Origin: Adenanthera pavonina
Taxonomy: Eukaryota > Streptophyta > Magnoliopsida > Fabales > Fabaceae
NCBI GenBank assembly: GCA_026686845.1
Contig: JAIVEN010000025.1
Location: 20,511,001 to 20,575,000, forward strand
Direction: 5' to 3'
Length of the DNA stretch: 64,000 nt
Part shown: piece after piece, positions 21,001 through 30,110 of the stretch
How the letters are laid out: every line of letters starts with the position of its first letter
Numbering within the stretch: position 1 is the first letter of the stretch
The notes under the pieces: generated by a model
The model's input: the letters and a program-made list of their open reading frames with translations, nothing else
Told to the model about the DNA's origin: nothing
The model's database searches: none
Position numbers and translations under genes: made by a program

Positions 21001-22854
21001 TTATGTTCTCCTTTTAGGTACCCAAATTTGTTTGGGTCCTTTCAGGTCAGTATATTTTTCCCTAGATGTAGATGCAACTTTGGGAACCCATTCAACTTTC
21101 CTAACAAACCCATTTTTCTTCAAAACACAGGAACTGGAAATATGTCCCTTTTTATTACAGAAATGACAGGTAGTGAATGGACTGCTAGATTGAGATGCAG
21201 GAAGAAAACAGTGCAGATAATACTTTTGTCTAGCATGCCTTGGTTGATCATATGTTTCAATGTGATGTGATGCATTGGTTTTCTTTTTATTGTTCTCAGC
21301 ATGCACAAATTGTCTTATATAGGCATTCTGATTTTTCTTCCTAATCTTTTCATTGACAGCACACGGATCATAGCCAAGACCAGCTTTTCCTTGTGATATT
21401 CTTTGGCTCCCCATCAATGCAAACAACATATCTTTACCTCTAGTGACCCTAGACATGCTTTTAACTAAATAGTCGTTAGTTTGCTTAAGTTCAGTGCATG
21501 AAGTGCAACAAACAGATTCAGTAGTAGGTAAAGAGGCAATTTCAGAAACTATGTTTTGAGATTCCAGCTTATTTATCTTTTTCTTTGCCAATTTCAGTTC
21601 TTTAGCAACTTTGATGAATTCATCATGAAGCTCATGAAATGCATCCAGTAATTCAGAATAGGAAGGTTCATATTCATATACCTCTTCTTCTTGATCACTG
21701 CTGCATGAGGGTGTGACTTCTTCAGAAGCAAGTGCCATTAGACAAATGTTGGCAATCTCATCCTCATCTTCTTCTTCCTCATCTGAGCTGTTGCCCCATA
21801 TGGATGAGATGTAGGCTTTCTTCTTCTTCCCTTTGTCAGCAGCTTTCTTTTCTTTTTCTTGTTTCTTGATGAATTGGGGGCAGTCCCACTTTATGTGTCC
21901 TTGCTTCTTGCACTCATAGCAAGTCACAGGTTCTTTTGTGTCTTTCTTATTTTCTCCAGCCACTCCTTTCTTGAAGAATCTCTTGTTCTTCTTCTTGCTG
22001 TAGAATCTTCCAAATTTTCTGACCATCATGGCCAGAGTTTCCTCATCCAGCTCATCTCCTTCGTCAGATTCTTCTTCCTTTTCATCAGCAGCTTTGAAGG
22101 CAAGGCCTTTCTTCTTTCTGTCCAGCCCAGCTTCCTTGAGTGCTTTGATTTTTCCTTCATACTCCTCAAGGCTGCCGAAGAGAGCTGTGACAGAAGCCAT
22201 TGATTCTCCTCTGGCTTCTTCTATAGCTGTCACCTTGGGCTGCCATTCCAGAGGGAGAGCTCTGAGTATCTTTCTTACTTTCTCAGACTGTGTGTATTCT
22301 TTTCCCAGGCTCTTCAGTTGATTCACAATGAAAGTGAATCTCTTTTGGAGCTCCTTTACAGTTTCTCCTTCAGTCATTCTGAAGCTTTCATACTCCCCAA
22401 TGCATGTGTTCAGTCTGTTCTCCCTAACTCCAGATGTTCCTTCATGTGCAATCTGTAGAGTATCCCACATTCCTTTTGCAGTGGTGCATTGTGAGACTCT
22501 GTAGAATTCATCCTGGTTCAGGGCACTGACCAAACAATGCTTTGCTTTGAAGTTCAGTAGGACTCTCCTTCTGTCTTCATCATTCCACTCTGCTTCTAGC
22601 TTCTCTTTGTGTCTTCCATCTTCAGTTAGAGCCATTGGGACGAACTCTCCTTTTTCAATGACTGACCAGATGTCAAGATCAATTGATTGTAGGTAGATCT
22701 GCATCCTCATCTTCCAATGTCCATAATGCTCTCCACTGAAGCCTGGTGGTCTGTGAGTGTTGTTTCCTTTAGGAAGTATACTCTCTCCAAAGCCATCCAT
22801 CTTAATTCCCGGACTGTGAGTTCCTTTGAATGGGAATCCGGGCTCTGATACCAT
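21001..22854 (-). CDS. gag: Sirevirus Gag (617 aa)
   Basis: This is the structural protein that forms the particle and packages RNA. The first ATG lies inside the PBS (22,852-22,854); a second in-frame ATG at 22,800 (MDGFGESILP) is an alternative start. Residues ~35-240 form the copia-type Gag domain (GHWKMRMQIYL, LPLEWQPKVTAIEE, ALFGSLEEYEG). A CCHC knuckle CYECKKQGHIKWDC is at 312-325 and a second, CHFCNKKGHISSSC, at 563-576. Between them is an acidic stretch and a probable coiled coil (~400-435), a feature known for Sirevirus Gag proteins. It stops at 21,001 and pol follows in another frame. Confidence 0.93.
   Translation of the reverse strand: MVSEPGFPFKGTHSPGIKMDGFGESILPKGNNTHRPPGFSGEHYGHWKMRMQIYLQSIDLDIWSVIEKGEFVPMALTEDGRHKEKLEAEWNDEDRRRVLLNFKAKHCLVSALNQDEFYRVSQCTTAKGMWDTLQIAHEGTSGVRENRLNTCIGEYESFRMTEGETVKELQKRFTFIVNQLKSLGKEYTQSEKVRKILRALPLEWQPKVTAIEEARGESMASVTALFGSLEEYEGKIKALKEAGLDRKKKGLAFKAADEKEEESDEGDELDEETLAMMVRKFGRFYSKKKNKRFFKKGVAGENKKDTKEPVTCYECKKQGHIKWDCPQFIKKQEKEKKAADKGKKKKAYISSIWGNSSDEEEEDEDEIANICLMALASEEVTPSCSSDQEEEVYEYEPSYSELLDAFHELHDEFIKVAKELKLAKKKINKLESQNIVSEIASLPTTESVCCTSCTELKQTNDYLVKSMSRVTRGKDMLFALMGSQRISQGKAGLGYDPCAVNEKIRKKNQNAYIRQFVHAENNKKKTNASHHIETYDQPRHARQKYYLHCFLPASQSSSPFTTCHFCNKKGHISSSCVLKKNGFVRKVEWVPKVASTSREKYTDLKGPKQIWVPKRRT
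22842..22853 (-). promoter_or_regulatory. Primer-binding site of Sirevirus
   Basis: The minus strand reads TGGTATCAGAGC two bases inside the 5' LTR, an exact match to the 3' end of plant initiator tRNA-Met. The gag ATG overlaps its first bases (A at 22,854). Confidence 0.95.
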
Positions 22855-22855
22855 T

Positions 22856-24717
22856 TGTTAACAAGGCTAACTTCCCAAGAGGGGGGTGAATTGGGAAGAT
22901 TGAAATTTTTCTGCACAAAGTGAAGTAAGTGAAGATATCACAATATAATGAAAACAATACGTAAAACAGAGCAAGATGAAAAGTAAAGATCGGAACAAGA
23001 AAACTCAGTGATTTATCCTGGTTTGGTCTTTCCACTTGATCTACATCCAGTCCCCAAGACACCTCTTGAGATTTATCCACTATACAGCAAGAATTTCAAT
23101 GGGCTTCTTGCTGGGGCCACAGTACACGAGTATGCTCTGTTTCTGAGCTCTCTCACACTCTCTAAGCACTTTCACTATGTGCTTCCCAATCCCCTTGTGA
23201 ATACCCCTCACAAGTAAATCTATCTCCAAGATGAAGAGTAGATTGATTACAATGAAATAACTCTCTTGAAAAGAGTAGATATGAAAGTTTCAGTACAAGT
23301 ATAGAAGTTGAGAGGGTAAAAGCTTTTGAGAAGAAGATTCAGCAGAAATTCGTTATACACCCGTTTTATTTGTTACCCACAACTTTAAATGTTGTTATAT
23401 TTATAGATTTAGGTCTCAAATGTCCGTTAGAGACTTTAATCTATCCATTGGAGAAGTTATCCAACGGTTACTCTGAAAAACTATCCGTTTACCAACCGCA
23501 TTTAATGTTTCTGACATACTGAAATTCGAATTTTGGCTGGTCAACAGACGAATTTCGAAAGGACCGAAGGTTAAAGCTTCCAACGTTACAGCACGAAGTT
23601 CGTCTGTTCATGAGGTGAAATTCGAATGTTGAAACTTACAAAATATTTTCACAATGTGACATACGAATTTTCAAGAAGAAAGTTTTTCGGTTAAGTGTGA
23701 ACAGTGTTTTCAATTTGCTACAGTGCCCTCGAAATTCGAATTTTGGAACCCCAAAATTCGTCTGTCTATTGATTGTTTAAAGAGGCACAGCAGATTACTT
23801 TCTTCGAAATTCGAATTTTGAAAGGGTGAAATTCGTCTGTCAGAGAGACTCTTTTCAGACTAATTTCATCATTCGAATGTTGAAAGTTCTTATCATTCGT
23901 ATGTCAATTTTTCACTTCAACAGACTCAAGAACTCAGCTTCTGAAATTCGAATTTTAATGTTCAAAGTTCGTCTGTCAGAGAGCAGTTTTGAGACTCAAA
24001 TCATTCTTGATCTCAGATGAACTTTAACATAGTCTTAGATGTATTTCTTCCATTTTCTCAAATTTTGTTTTGTCTGAAATTCGAATTTTGAAGACTTAAA
24101 GTTCGTCTGTTGCAAAGAAGCTTCTCTCAGACTTTTATGAAAATTCGAATGTTGGAAGTTCAAAATTCGTCTGTCAGAGAGCATTTATCAAACTCAATTT
24201 CATTTTGATTTCAGATGCATTTTATCATAGTCTCAAACGAATTTCTTTGGTTTTCACAAACTTCATTTTTCTTGAAATTCGAATTTTGAAAGTGTGAAGT
24301 TCGTCTGTTACCAGAAAGGCTTCTTTCAGATTAGATGAAAATTCGAATTTTGAACAATCAAAATTCGTCTGACAGAGAGCCATCTCTTCAGACTTATTCA
24401 GTTTCAGCTCGAAATTCGAATTTCCAAAGACAAAGTTCGAATTTCCAACTTGACAGTTCAGCTTAATCTTTCAACCTTCGTCTGTTTGTGGGTGTTTTTC
24501 AAATAGGTAAAGATTTAACACAAAATCAAGGTTTGAAAACATCTTTTTCTCAAATCAAAAACTTTTACCCAATCATAACAAAAACTAAAGATCCTACAAG
24601 AGATCTAACAGCAAATACTCAGAAAATCTTCACTTGAAACATCTTTGATCTCCTTTGATATCTTCAATTCAAGCTCTTGAGTGTTGGTTTACAATCATCA
24701 AAACTCTTGATTCAACA
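22856..24717 (-). repeat. 5' LTR of Sirevirus
   Basis: This LTR should drive the element transcript. U3 (about 23,410-24,717) holds roughly a dozen diverged units that pair a palindromic AAATTCGAATTT with TTCGTCTGTCAGAGAG. The R/U5 side has only one ATG triplet in the sense strand, followed at once by TAG (23,041-23,046). Confidence 0.95.
23396..23406 (-). promoter_or_regulatory. TATA box of Sirevirus 5' LTR
   Basis: The minus strand reads CTATAAATATA. The same position carries CTATAAATA(C/T) in the 3' LTR (13,095-13,104) and in both solo LTRs (4,778-4,787 and 46,763-46,772), which supports function. Transcription would start about 30 bp further left. Confidence 0.65.
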
Positions 24718-25523
24718 CTAGCAACTTCTAGATCAATATTCTCCTCTAATTGATGGAAACAATCAATCTCTTCAACATAAGCAATATCATCAAAATTATT
24801 GATATTTTCAAGTTCAACACATTCATACTTGCTTTCCAATTCAATTGATCCATTGCAAGAGATATCATCAATGCAAACAACATCAATATTCTCATCAGAA
24901 TTATCACATCCTAAATCAAAAAAGATGTCAGTATTAGAATTTTGAGGTTTAGGCATACTTGTAGCGAATTCTCTAGTTACATCATTAGTTGTTGATGTGG
25001 TAGCAATGTCATCATCCACTTGATCATCTTTCTCCATGTGGGAATCACATGAATCTTGGACCACGGGCATTTGCATCTCCTTGGAATGTTCAACCACACT
25101 TTTAGCTTTGGATGGCACGTATTTTTGCCTTAAGACTGCTCTCATTTCATTCCATGTTATGATGGAAGGTTCTCCATTTACAGCTCGTCTAGTTTCCATC
25201 TGTTTCCACCAAGCAGCAACCTTTTTACCCAATCTAAGGTAAGCACATTGTGCCTTCTCTATTTCAGAGTAGTTGGAACATGCGAAGACTTGTTCAACTT
25301 TTCTTTCCCAATCCAAGTAACCATCAGGATTTTTCTCATCAGGAAACAGTGGGATCTTCGGTTTGATCTTGCTAAGAACATCCGTGTGAGCAAGAACCTT
25401 TAGATTACGCCTTGCTTTGGTTTTAGAAGGAAACTCCAAGCGATCCAATTTTGCATTTACTTCCTCAATTTCATCATTGAAAGTTCTTAATAAGGCCTTA
25501 AAATCAACTTCTCCAACAACCAT
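24669..25523 (-). pseudogene. gag: Gag-like ORF of gag-only element, N-terminal part, interrupted
   Basis: The reading frame starts at ATG 25,523 and is broken at 24,723 by the nested Sirevirus; codons printed beyond that belong to the invader's LTR. Residues ~70-130 carry the retrotransposon Gag core, with PLFPDEKNPDGYLDWERKV, an aromatic/Glu-rich stretch and KKVAAWWKQM, similar to Ty3/gypsy capsid regions. A CCHC zinc knuckle is not seen. The second half is acidic (Asp, Glu, Asn, Ile). The target frame is preserved on the other side of the insertion at 12,552, so the ORF was open (about 360 codons) at the time of insertion. The product would assemble particles using enzymes supplied by a partner element. 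Confidence 0.8.
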
Positions 25524-26319
25524 GTTTATAATCTAAAATGTTAGTGTAAAACAAAGAGAAAGAAATAAGGACCTCACACACTCTCTCACATGTTTCACAC
25601 AAATAGTGCAAATGCCCTCGTGTTTCACACTAAGTCGAGGCTTTTTCAAATATGGTGTAATTTCTCTCTTGCCTTTTTCCACTCAAAGCTTGCTTTCTTA
25701 TGAGAGTGTTAAATTAAAACCATAACTTCAATCAAAAGGAAATCAGTTTGTAAAATAGTGGCAATCACAGAAAACCAAAGTTCAAAATTAAAGTTCTCAA
25801 AGATCCTAATTTAATTAAACAATAACCAACACAAAATGAGCACAAAATAACTGAAATTTCCAACAAGAGGAAAGAAATTTGGGTGCTGGAAATCAAAGAA
25901 TAATAGTAGCAAATAGAATAAAGAAGGATGAAAATTAGGAAGGAAATTGATAAATTTTTTTTTGCTATATATATATATTTTTTGCAGCAATCAATTTTTT
26001 TTTATTTTTTAATATATATTTTTTTGCTGCTATTTTTTTTTCTTTTCAGCAAATAATATTTTTTTATGGAGATGAATAACAGAAACAAATTAGCAAACGG
26101 ACAATACGAATGAACAGTATTGGGGGGAACAGTGACCGGAACAGTGCGAACAGTTCGGTGAATAGTTACCAGAACAGTCAGGTGAATAGTGCGAACGTAC
26201 CAGTGAACAGTGAAGAGTCGTACGGATGAACAGTCCAAAAATTTTTCTAGAAATAACCAAAATGGAATGAAACAAGGAAAGAAATAAAATAGAGAACACA
26301 CCTTGATTTGCAAACCTAT
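25524..26319 (-). other. Untranslated leader of gag-only element
   Basis: This is the ~800 bp between the PBS and the Gag ATG. It holds A/T homopolymer runs (25,950-26,060) and, next to the PBS side, a cluster of nine AACAGT/AATAGT words at 26,113-26,234. No ORF is supported. Such leaders normally carry packaging and dimerisation signals; which bases do so here cannot be told from sequence. Confidence 0.6.
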
Positions 26320-26331
26320 GCTCTGATGCCA
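26320..26331 (-). promoter_or_regulatory. Primer-binding site of gag-only element
   Basis: The minus strand reads TGGCATCAGAGC two bases inside the 5' LTR. It matches the 3' end of plant initiator tRNA-Met (TGGTATCAGAGC) with one C/T difference. Confidence 0.85.
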
Positions 26332-26333
26332 AA

Positions 26334-27167
26334 TGATAAGTGAACCCTTTTGGAACCCGTCCAAAGAACCCACTTTGATACGTAAGACACTCGGATCTTT
26401 GCGAAACAAGGAACACAAAGACTAACAGCAAAGAAAATGAACAAAATGGACAAAAATAGTAGCAAAACAAAATAATAATAGATAAGATAAGGATAGATGT
26501 TGATCTTGAGAATTAGAATCCAAGAGAACCGGTCTCTTGAACCTTAGTTCCGGTGACGCCACAAGGGTTGACCAATTTCTTGATAAGTCATAGTTTCATC
26601 ATAGCACTAAAGGAACGCAGGAGAAACTCACAAAGTCTGAAACTTTAATCATTCAAATCTGAAAAACGTACATGAAAGTTAGCCTTAAATAGGCAAGCTA
26701 AAATCTAACCTAATAAGCCTAGAAACCCTAATTAATTTGGGCTCAAGTAATCCTAATAGGATTAGGTGACTTTGGGCTCAAATAACATTCTTATTGGACC
26801 TAGAAAACTAATAAAATAATGAAAATTCATAAAAAAATAATAAAATAATATCTAAGCCCTTATAAACATGCCACCACATTAATGAAATCACATGTTTGGC
26901 ACATGACATGTTTATTTACAAGTTAGGCAATCAAAAAAACTATTAATTAAGCAATTGGGCTTTATTAATCACTTAAGTTTAGCCCATAATTAATAAAAAT
27001 GAAATTAACACTAATTAAGCCCAATAATGCTTAAGTCACATGCTATTTTAATGAAGCACATGATCTTTTAAGTAATCTCTTCCAATGGGCTTCTTTTGGG
27101 CTTGAATCTTTCCAAGTGATAAGGCCTTCTACCATGTTCCTGAATTTGTCCAAGCCATCCTCTATCA
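26334..27167 (-). repeat. 5' LTR of gag-only element
   Basis: This 834-bp repeat is bounded by TG and CA and pairs with 10,234-11,062. A TATA-like sequence (minus-strand CTATTTAAGG) lies at 26,684-26,692 and would drive the element's transcript to the left. Confidence 0.9.
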
Positions 27168-28676
27168 GGAATCATTGGTGTCAAGTAGAAAGCCAAGTGG
27201 TCTTCAAGAGGTAGCTAAGTATTACATTGTACCTTTATGTTCTTTCATTTTCTTTCTATGAATAAATTTTGTTGCCATACTGTAATTGTGATTTTTCTGA
27301 TTGGTTTTAGCTGTAAAATGAGGGGTTTTATTCCTTAGGATGTCCATTTTCTAAGCCGTTATGTTACCAAAATTTTTATGGCCAATATAACAATTTATTG
27401 TTTAAATGTGATTGATGTGATTAAAAGTGATCAAATGTGAGTTATTTCACATATTGAAGTAATTGCATGAAATGTAACTTGCTACTGAGATTATCATAAT
27501 CTCATCTCCTCAAGTATCCTAAATTCTAGGTTCAAGCTAAGGCAAGGCCATGGAGGAGTTCAAGAAATAAGCAAGAGAAATGAGGAAATATTGAAGTATG
27601 TTTGTTTAAAGAGTTAAAGCACTCTAATTTTTGACAATTTGTATAAAGTAATATGTGCCTTTTTAAGGCTATGCTTTGCTTCCAGTATGCTTGTGTAGGT
27701 CTATGGTACTATATGTTTATGTCATGAACAAGTTTGAGCAAAGTATGTGATGTACATGAATGTTTTTGTCATGATATGATGAAATCTGGCTATTCTGAAC
27801 ATGTCCTAGTTATACAATTATTGTTCATTCAAATTGTATCAAGGCATAAGATTGTTTTATAAGTTCATAAACTAGACAATTGAGGCTTTTCAGCAAGCTA
27901 AAGAACACTTAAATTGGGTATGTGTACAATTTATAGTATATTTTTGAATTTAAGAGTCAAAGTTGGACAATGTTGTGAAAACTATGATTTTTAATGTAAG
28001 TATTACTTTTTTTTAAAAGTGATATAAAATCGTACATGATACCAAAAATTCAATGTTTGCATTGATGAAAAGATCTATATTTTGAGTTTAATTTGCCACT
28101 ATTTGATGGGAATTGGAGCTATACAATGAGAGTTATGAATGTTTTGCTAGAACTATTCTAATAAAAGTGAGGTTCTGACCCTTAGTGATTTAAGTTAGAG
28201 CCATGCCCTACATAACTTAAATAAATGTACAAGAAAAATATGACTATAAATTAGACATGTAGAGATTTCTAATGATGTAAAGAAATCATGAGTTGGCTGA
28301 GGATAGAATGTGAAATAAATTTTTGAATTTAGGCTAGAAAACCTGGAACCGAATTATTGACCATTTGAACTATGAATATTTAAGCAACAAATTGTACGAA
28401 TTGGTCTAGTTAAATCCCAATTTCTTATTTTTCCTTTGTAAAGCATATTTTTTTCTATTTTTAGAGACTAGAATTACATTGATACAATTTTTCTGGAATT
28501 AGTTATGGTTTTTCAAAATTCTTCCAAAAAACTTGGGTACCAAATAAACAGTACCACATTTTTTTAATTTTAGTTATTTTGGACCCTTTGATGATTCAAG
28601 CCTCTAATATGATCCAATTGGATAATAAATATGCAATACTACTTGGGAAAATATGTTTTAAAAGTAAGGTGTTACA
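27168..28676 (+). mobile_element. Long gypsy-type LTR, 3' part
   Basis: This continues the LTR begun at 8,818. It contains the shared blocks 'aggatgtccattttctaag', 'ccaaaatttttatgg', the palindrome GAGATTATCATAATCTC (27,487-27,503), 'gaattagttatggtttttca' and 'aaacagtacc', and ends GGTGTTACA. No ORF is supported. Confidence 0.8.
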
Positions 28677-28713
28677 TTTTATGTATCAAAGCAAAGATCT
28701 AGGCCAATCTTTA
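28677..28713 (+). promoter_or_regulatory. Degenerate PBS between two long LTRs
   Basis: Directly after the LTR end come 'ttttatgtatcaaagc' and 'aaagatctaggcc', resembling a PBS of TGGTATCAGAGC type five bases inside the LTR. Only 37 bp separate this LTR from the next LTR start at 28,714, so nearly the whole internal domain has been lost. It also fixes the canonical orientation of the whole long-LTR family. Confidence 0.55.
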
Positions 28714-29740
28714 TGTAATATCCTAAAATTTTATTGGGTATAAAGCAATGAAAAAGAAAGAAAGAAATGATAACATGAAATGTATAAAGAATTCATGAAA
28801 ACTGATATTCATTAGTTTGCGTGAAAAAGGGCAAATAGGTTATTTTTCCCGGTTGGACAGAAAAATGAAAAAATTAGGTTTTACCGCTAAAGAAGTTAAA
28901 AAATGACATCCATGTCCCTAAATTCATAAAAATTGTATGGAGTAAAAGCGCAAAAGTCTTTGAGAAAAATTACACCTAATGCCCTGAAAGTTTTAAAAAT
29001 TATAATTTAACGGGGGTCAAGGGTAATTTTGTAATTATGTAAAATTACTGTCAAAACGAAGCCCTCGACAAGAGAAGTCCAATAGTATATAACACTGAGG
29101 GTTAAAGTTTAAAAATAAAGAAATAATCAGTACCGAGTATCCAAAAGTAACAATAAACTGATAAAGTAAATTGTGGACCCTACCGATGGTTAAAAGGTAA
29201 CTGAGATAGGATATGGGCCATACAAAGATATCATTTGACATAGGATAATTATGAAAATATAAAAATAAAATTAGAATAGTCCTGTAGCCCAAAAATGCTA
29301 AATTACTGTAAAAAGCAGTTTTAGCGGTATGGTTAAAAAATACTCGGTTCAAGATACATCTGAACCGGGAAAAATTTAGCAGACTAAGACACTCAAAACC
29401 CTCTCATTGGATGTGAAATTGGGGCATCTTGGGAAGCTTGAATTTTTGGTGAAACTTCTCCGAGAAGTTGTCAGTTTTTTGGTGAAAAAGTAACCTAAGT
29501 TTAATTAAGAGTTAACTATGGTTAACTACATCATTAGCCATCTAATTAAGCCACTTAATTACCCTCTTTCTTCTGCACTTTCATGAGAGAACCAGCAGCA
29601 AACAAAGGTCTGAAAAACACAAGAAAGAAAGGACAGAAAAGAGAGAAGTAGAAGAATAAATTAAAGGCAAGATTGAAAGCAAAGTTGGTAAGCTTCTCTT
29701 CTATCATTCTAAGCTTGTTATCTATAATATTAGAAGCATA
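28714..29740 (+). mobile_element. Long gypsy-type LTR, 3'-truncated
   Basis: It starts TGTAATATCCTAAAATTT and follows the family through 'aaaaattacacctaatg', 'actgtcaaaacgaagccctc' and 'gaaccagcagc', then stops near 29,740 where the relic of an old Sirevirus envelope-position ORF begins. The right boundary is uncertain by some 80 bp. Confidence 0.65.
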
Positions 29741-30110
29741 GTTCATGGATTGGAAATTCTTCTCCATCCTCTTAGGGTTTCGTCCATAGCATGATTTAGT
29801 AAGAAATGGAGTTTTCATCCAACCTATACTTTTGAGCTTGTACCTGAGTAGCATGTGCAATTTCAGCAATATCAACATAAGGCATATTCCCTCTTTCTGC
29901 ATTGAGTGAGGCCTGAACAATGGGAAAGGTTGTGAGATCCGCTACAAGTTTTTCTATTTGCTTAGTTTCTTGAGTTGAAAGAATTGATTCTTGAGAAGTT
30001 TTCTCCATCATTGGCTCATGAGAGCTTTCCACTTAAGTGGCTTCAGCTTCCTCTATATAGTCTAGAGATGGACCAAGGCTAGTATCATTGCCAAAGCCTT
30101 AAGGATTAAC
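29741..30110 (-). pseudogene. Old Sirevirus envelope-position ORF, C-terminal piece
   Basis: The minus strand codes MEKTSQESILSTQETKQIEK and AEIAHATQVQAQ, aligning with residues ~535-620 of the intact 720-codon ORF at 14,701-16,863. Stops and shifts break the frame. The piece ends at the TTAAC duplication of the solo LTR that follows. The C-terminal Lys-rich tail is not recognisable. Confidence 0.7.

Larger units (their letters stand above)
12553..24717 (-). mobile_element. Near-intact Sirevirus-type Ty1/copia retrotransposon, TSD CTAGC
   Basis: The 12.2 kb element has LTRs of 1,863 bp (12,553-14,415) and 1,862 bp (22,856-24,717), both TGTTA...CAACA, and CTAGC on each side (12,548-12,552; 24,718-24,722). 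Order on the minus strand is 5' LTR, PBS, gag, pol (protease, integrase, RT, RNase H), spacer, extra ORF, PPT, 3' LTR. This order and the extra ORF after pol are typical of the Sirevirus (SIRE1-like) lineage. I counted about 30 substitutions and one indel between the LTRs by eye (about 1.6%), so the insertion is recent. It sits in the Gag frame of the gag-only element. Confidence 0.95.
10234..27167 (-). mobile_element. Non-autonomous gag-only LTR element (gypsy-like), TSD GGAAT
   Basis: Terminal repeats at 10,234-11,062 and 26,334-27,167 both run TGATAAGTGAACCC to CTATCA, and GGAAT flanks the unit (10,229-10,233; 27,168-27,172). A PBS lies inside the right LTR and a purine-rich PPT (on the minus strand) inside the left LTR, so it reads on the minus strand. 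Without the nested Sirevirus it is about 4.76 kb. It codes a Gag-like protein and two downstream ORFs, but I see no protease, integrase, RT or RNase H. That matches the organisation called TR-GAG in plants. The LTR pair shows roughly ten differences in the first ~230 bp, more than the nested element's LTRs, as the nesting requires. Confidence 0.9.

Noticed and set aside
22842..22853. tRNA gene fragments at the GCTCTGATACCA sequences
   Set aside because: Only the 12 bases complementary to the tRNA 3' end are present, next to LTRs. These are primer-binding sites, not tRNA genes.
22802..23080. A 92-codon upstream ORF that stops one base before an in-frame gag ATG
   Set aside because: Its apparent start is GTG, not ATG. 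The only ATG upstream in the leader is followed directly by TAG, so reinitiation from this ORF is not supported.
23520..24500. A CRISPR-like array from the regularly recurring TTCGAATTT/TTCGTCTG words
   Set aside because: Units are diverged and spacings irregular, the words lie in an LTR, and the genome is a plant's with no cas genes.
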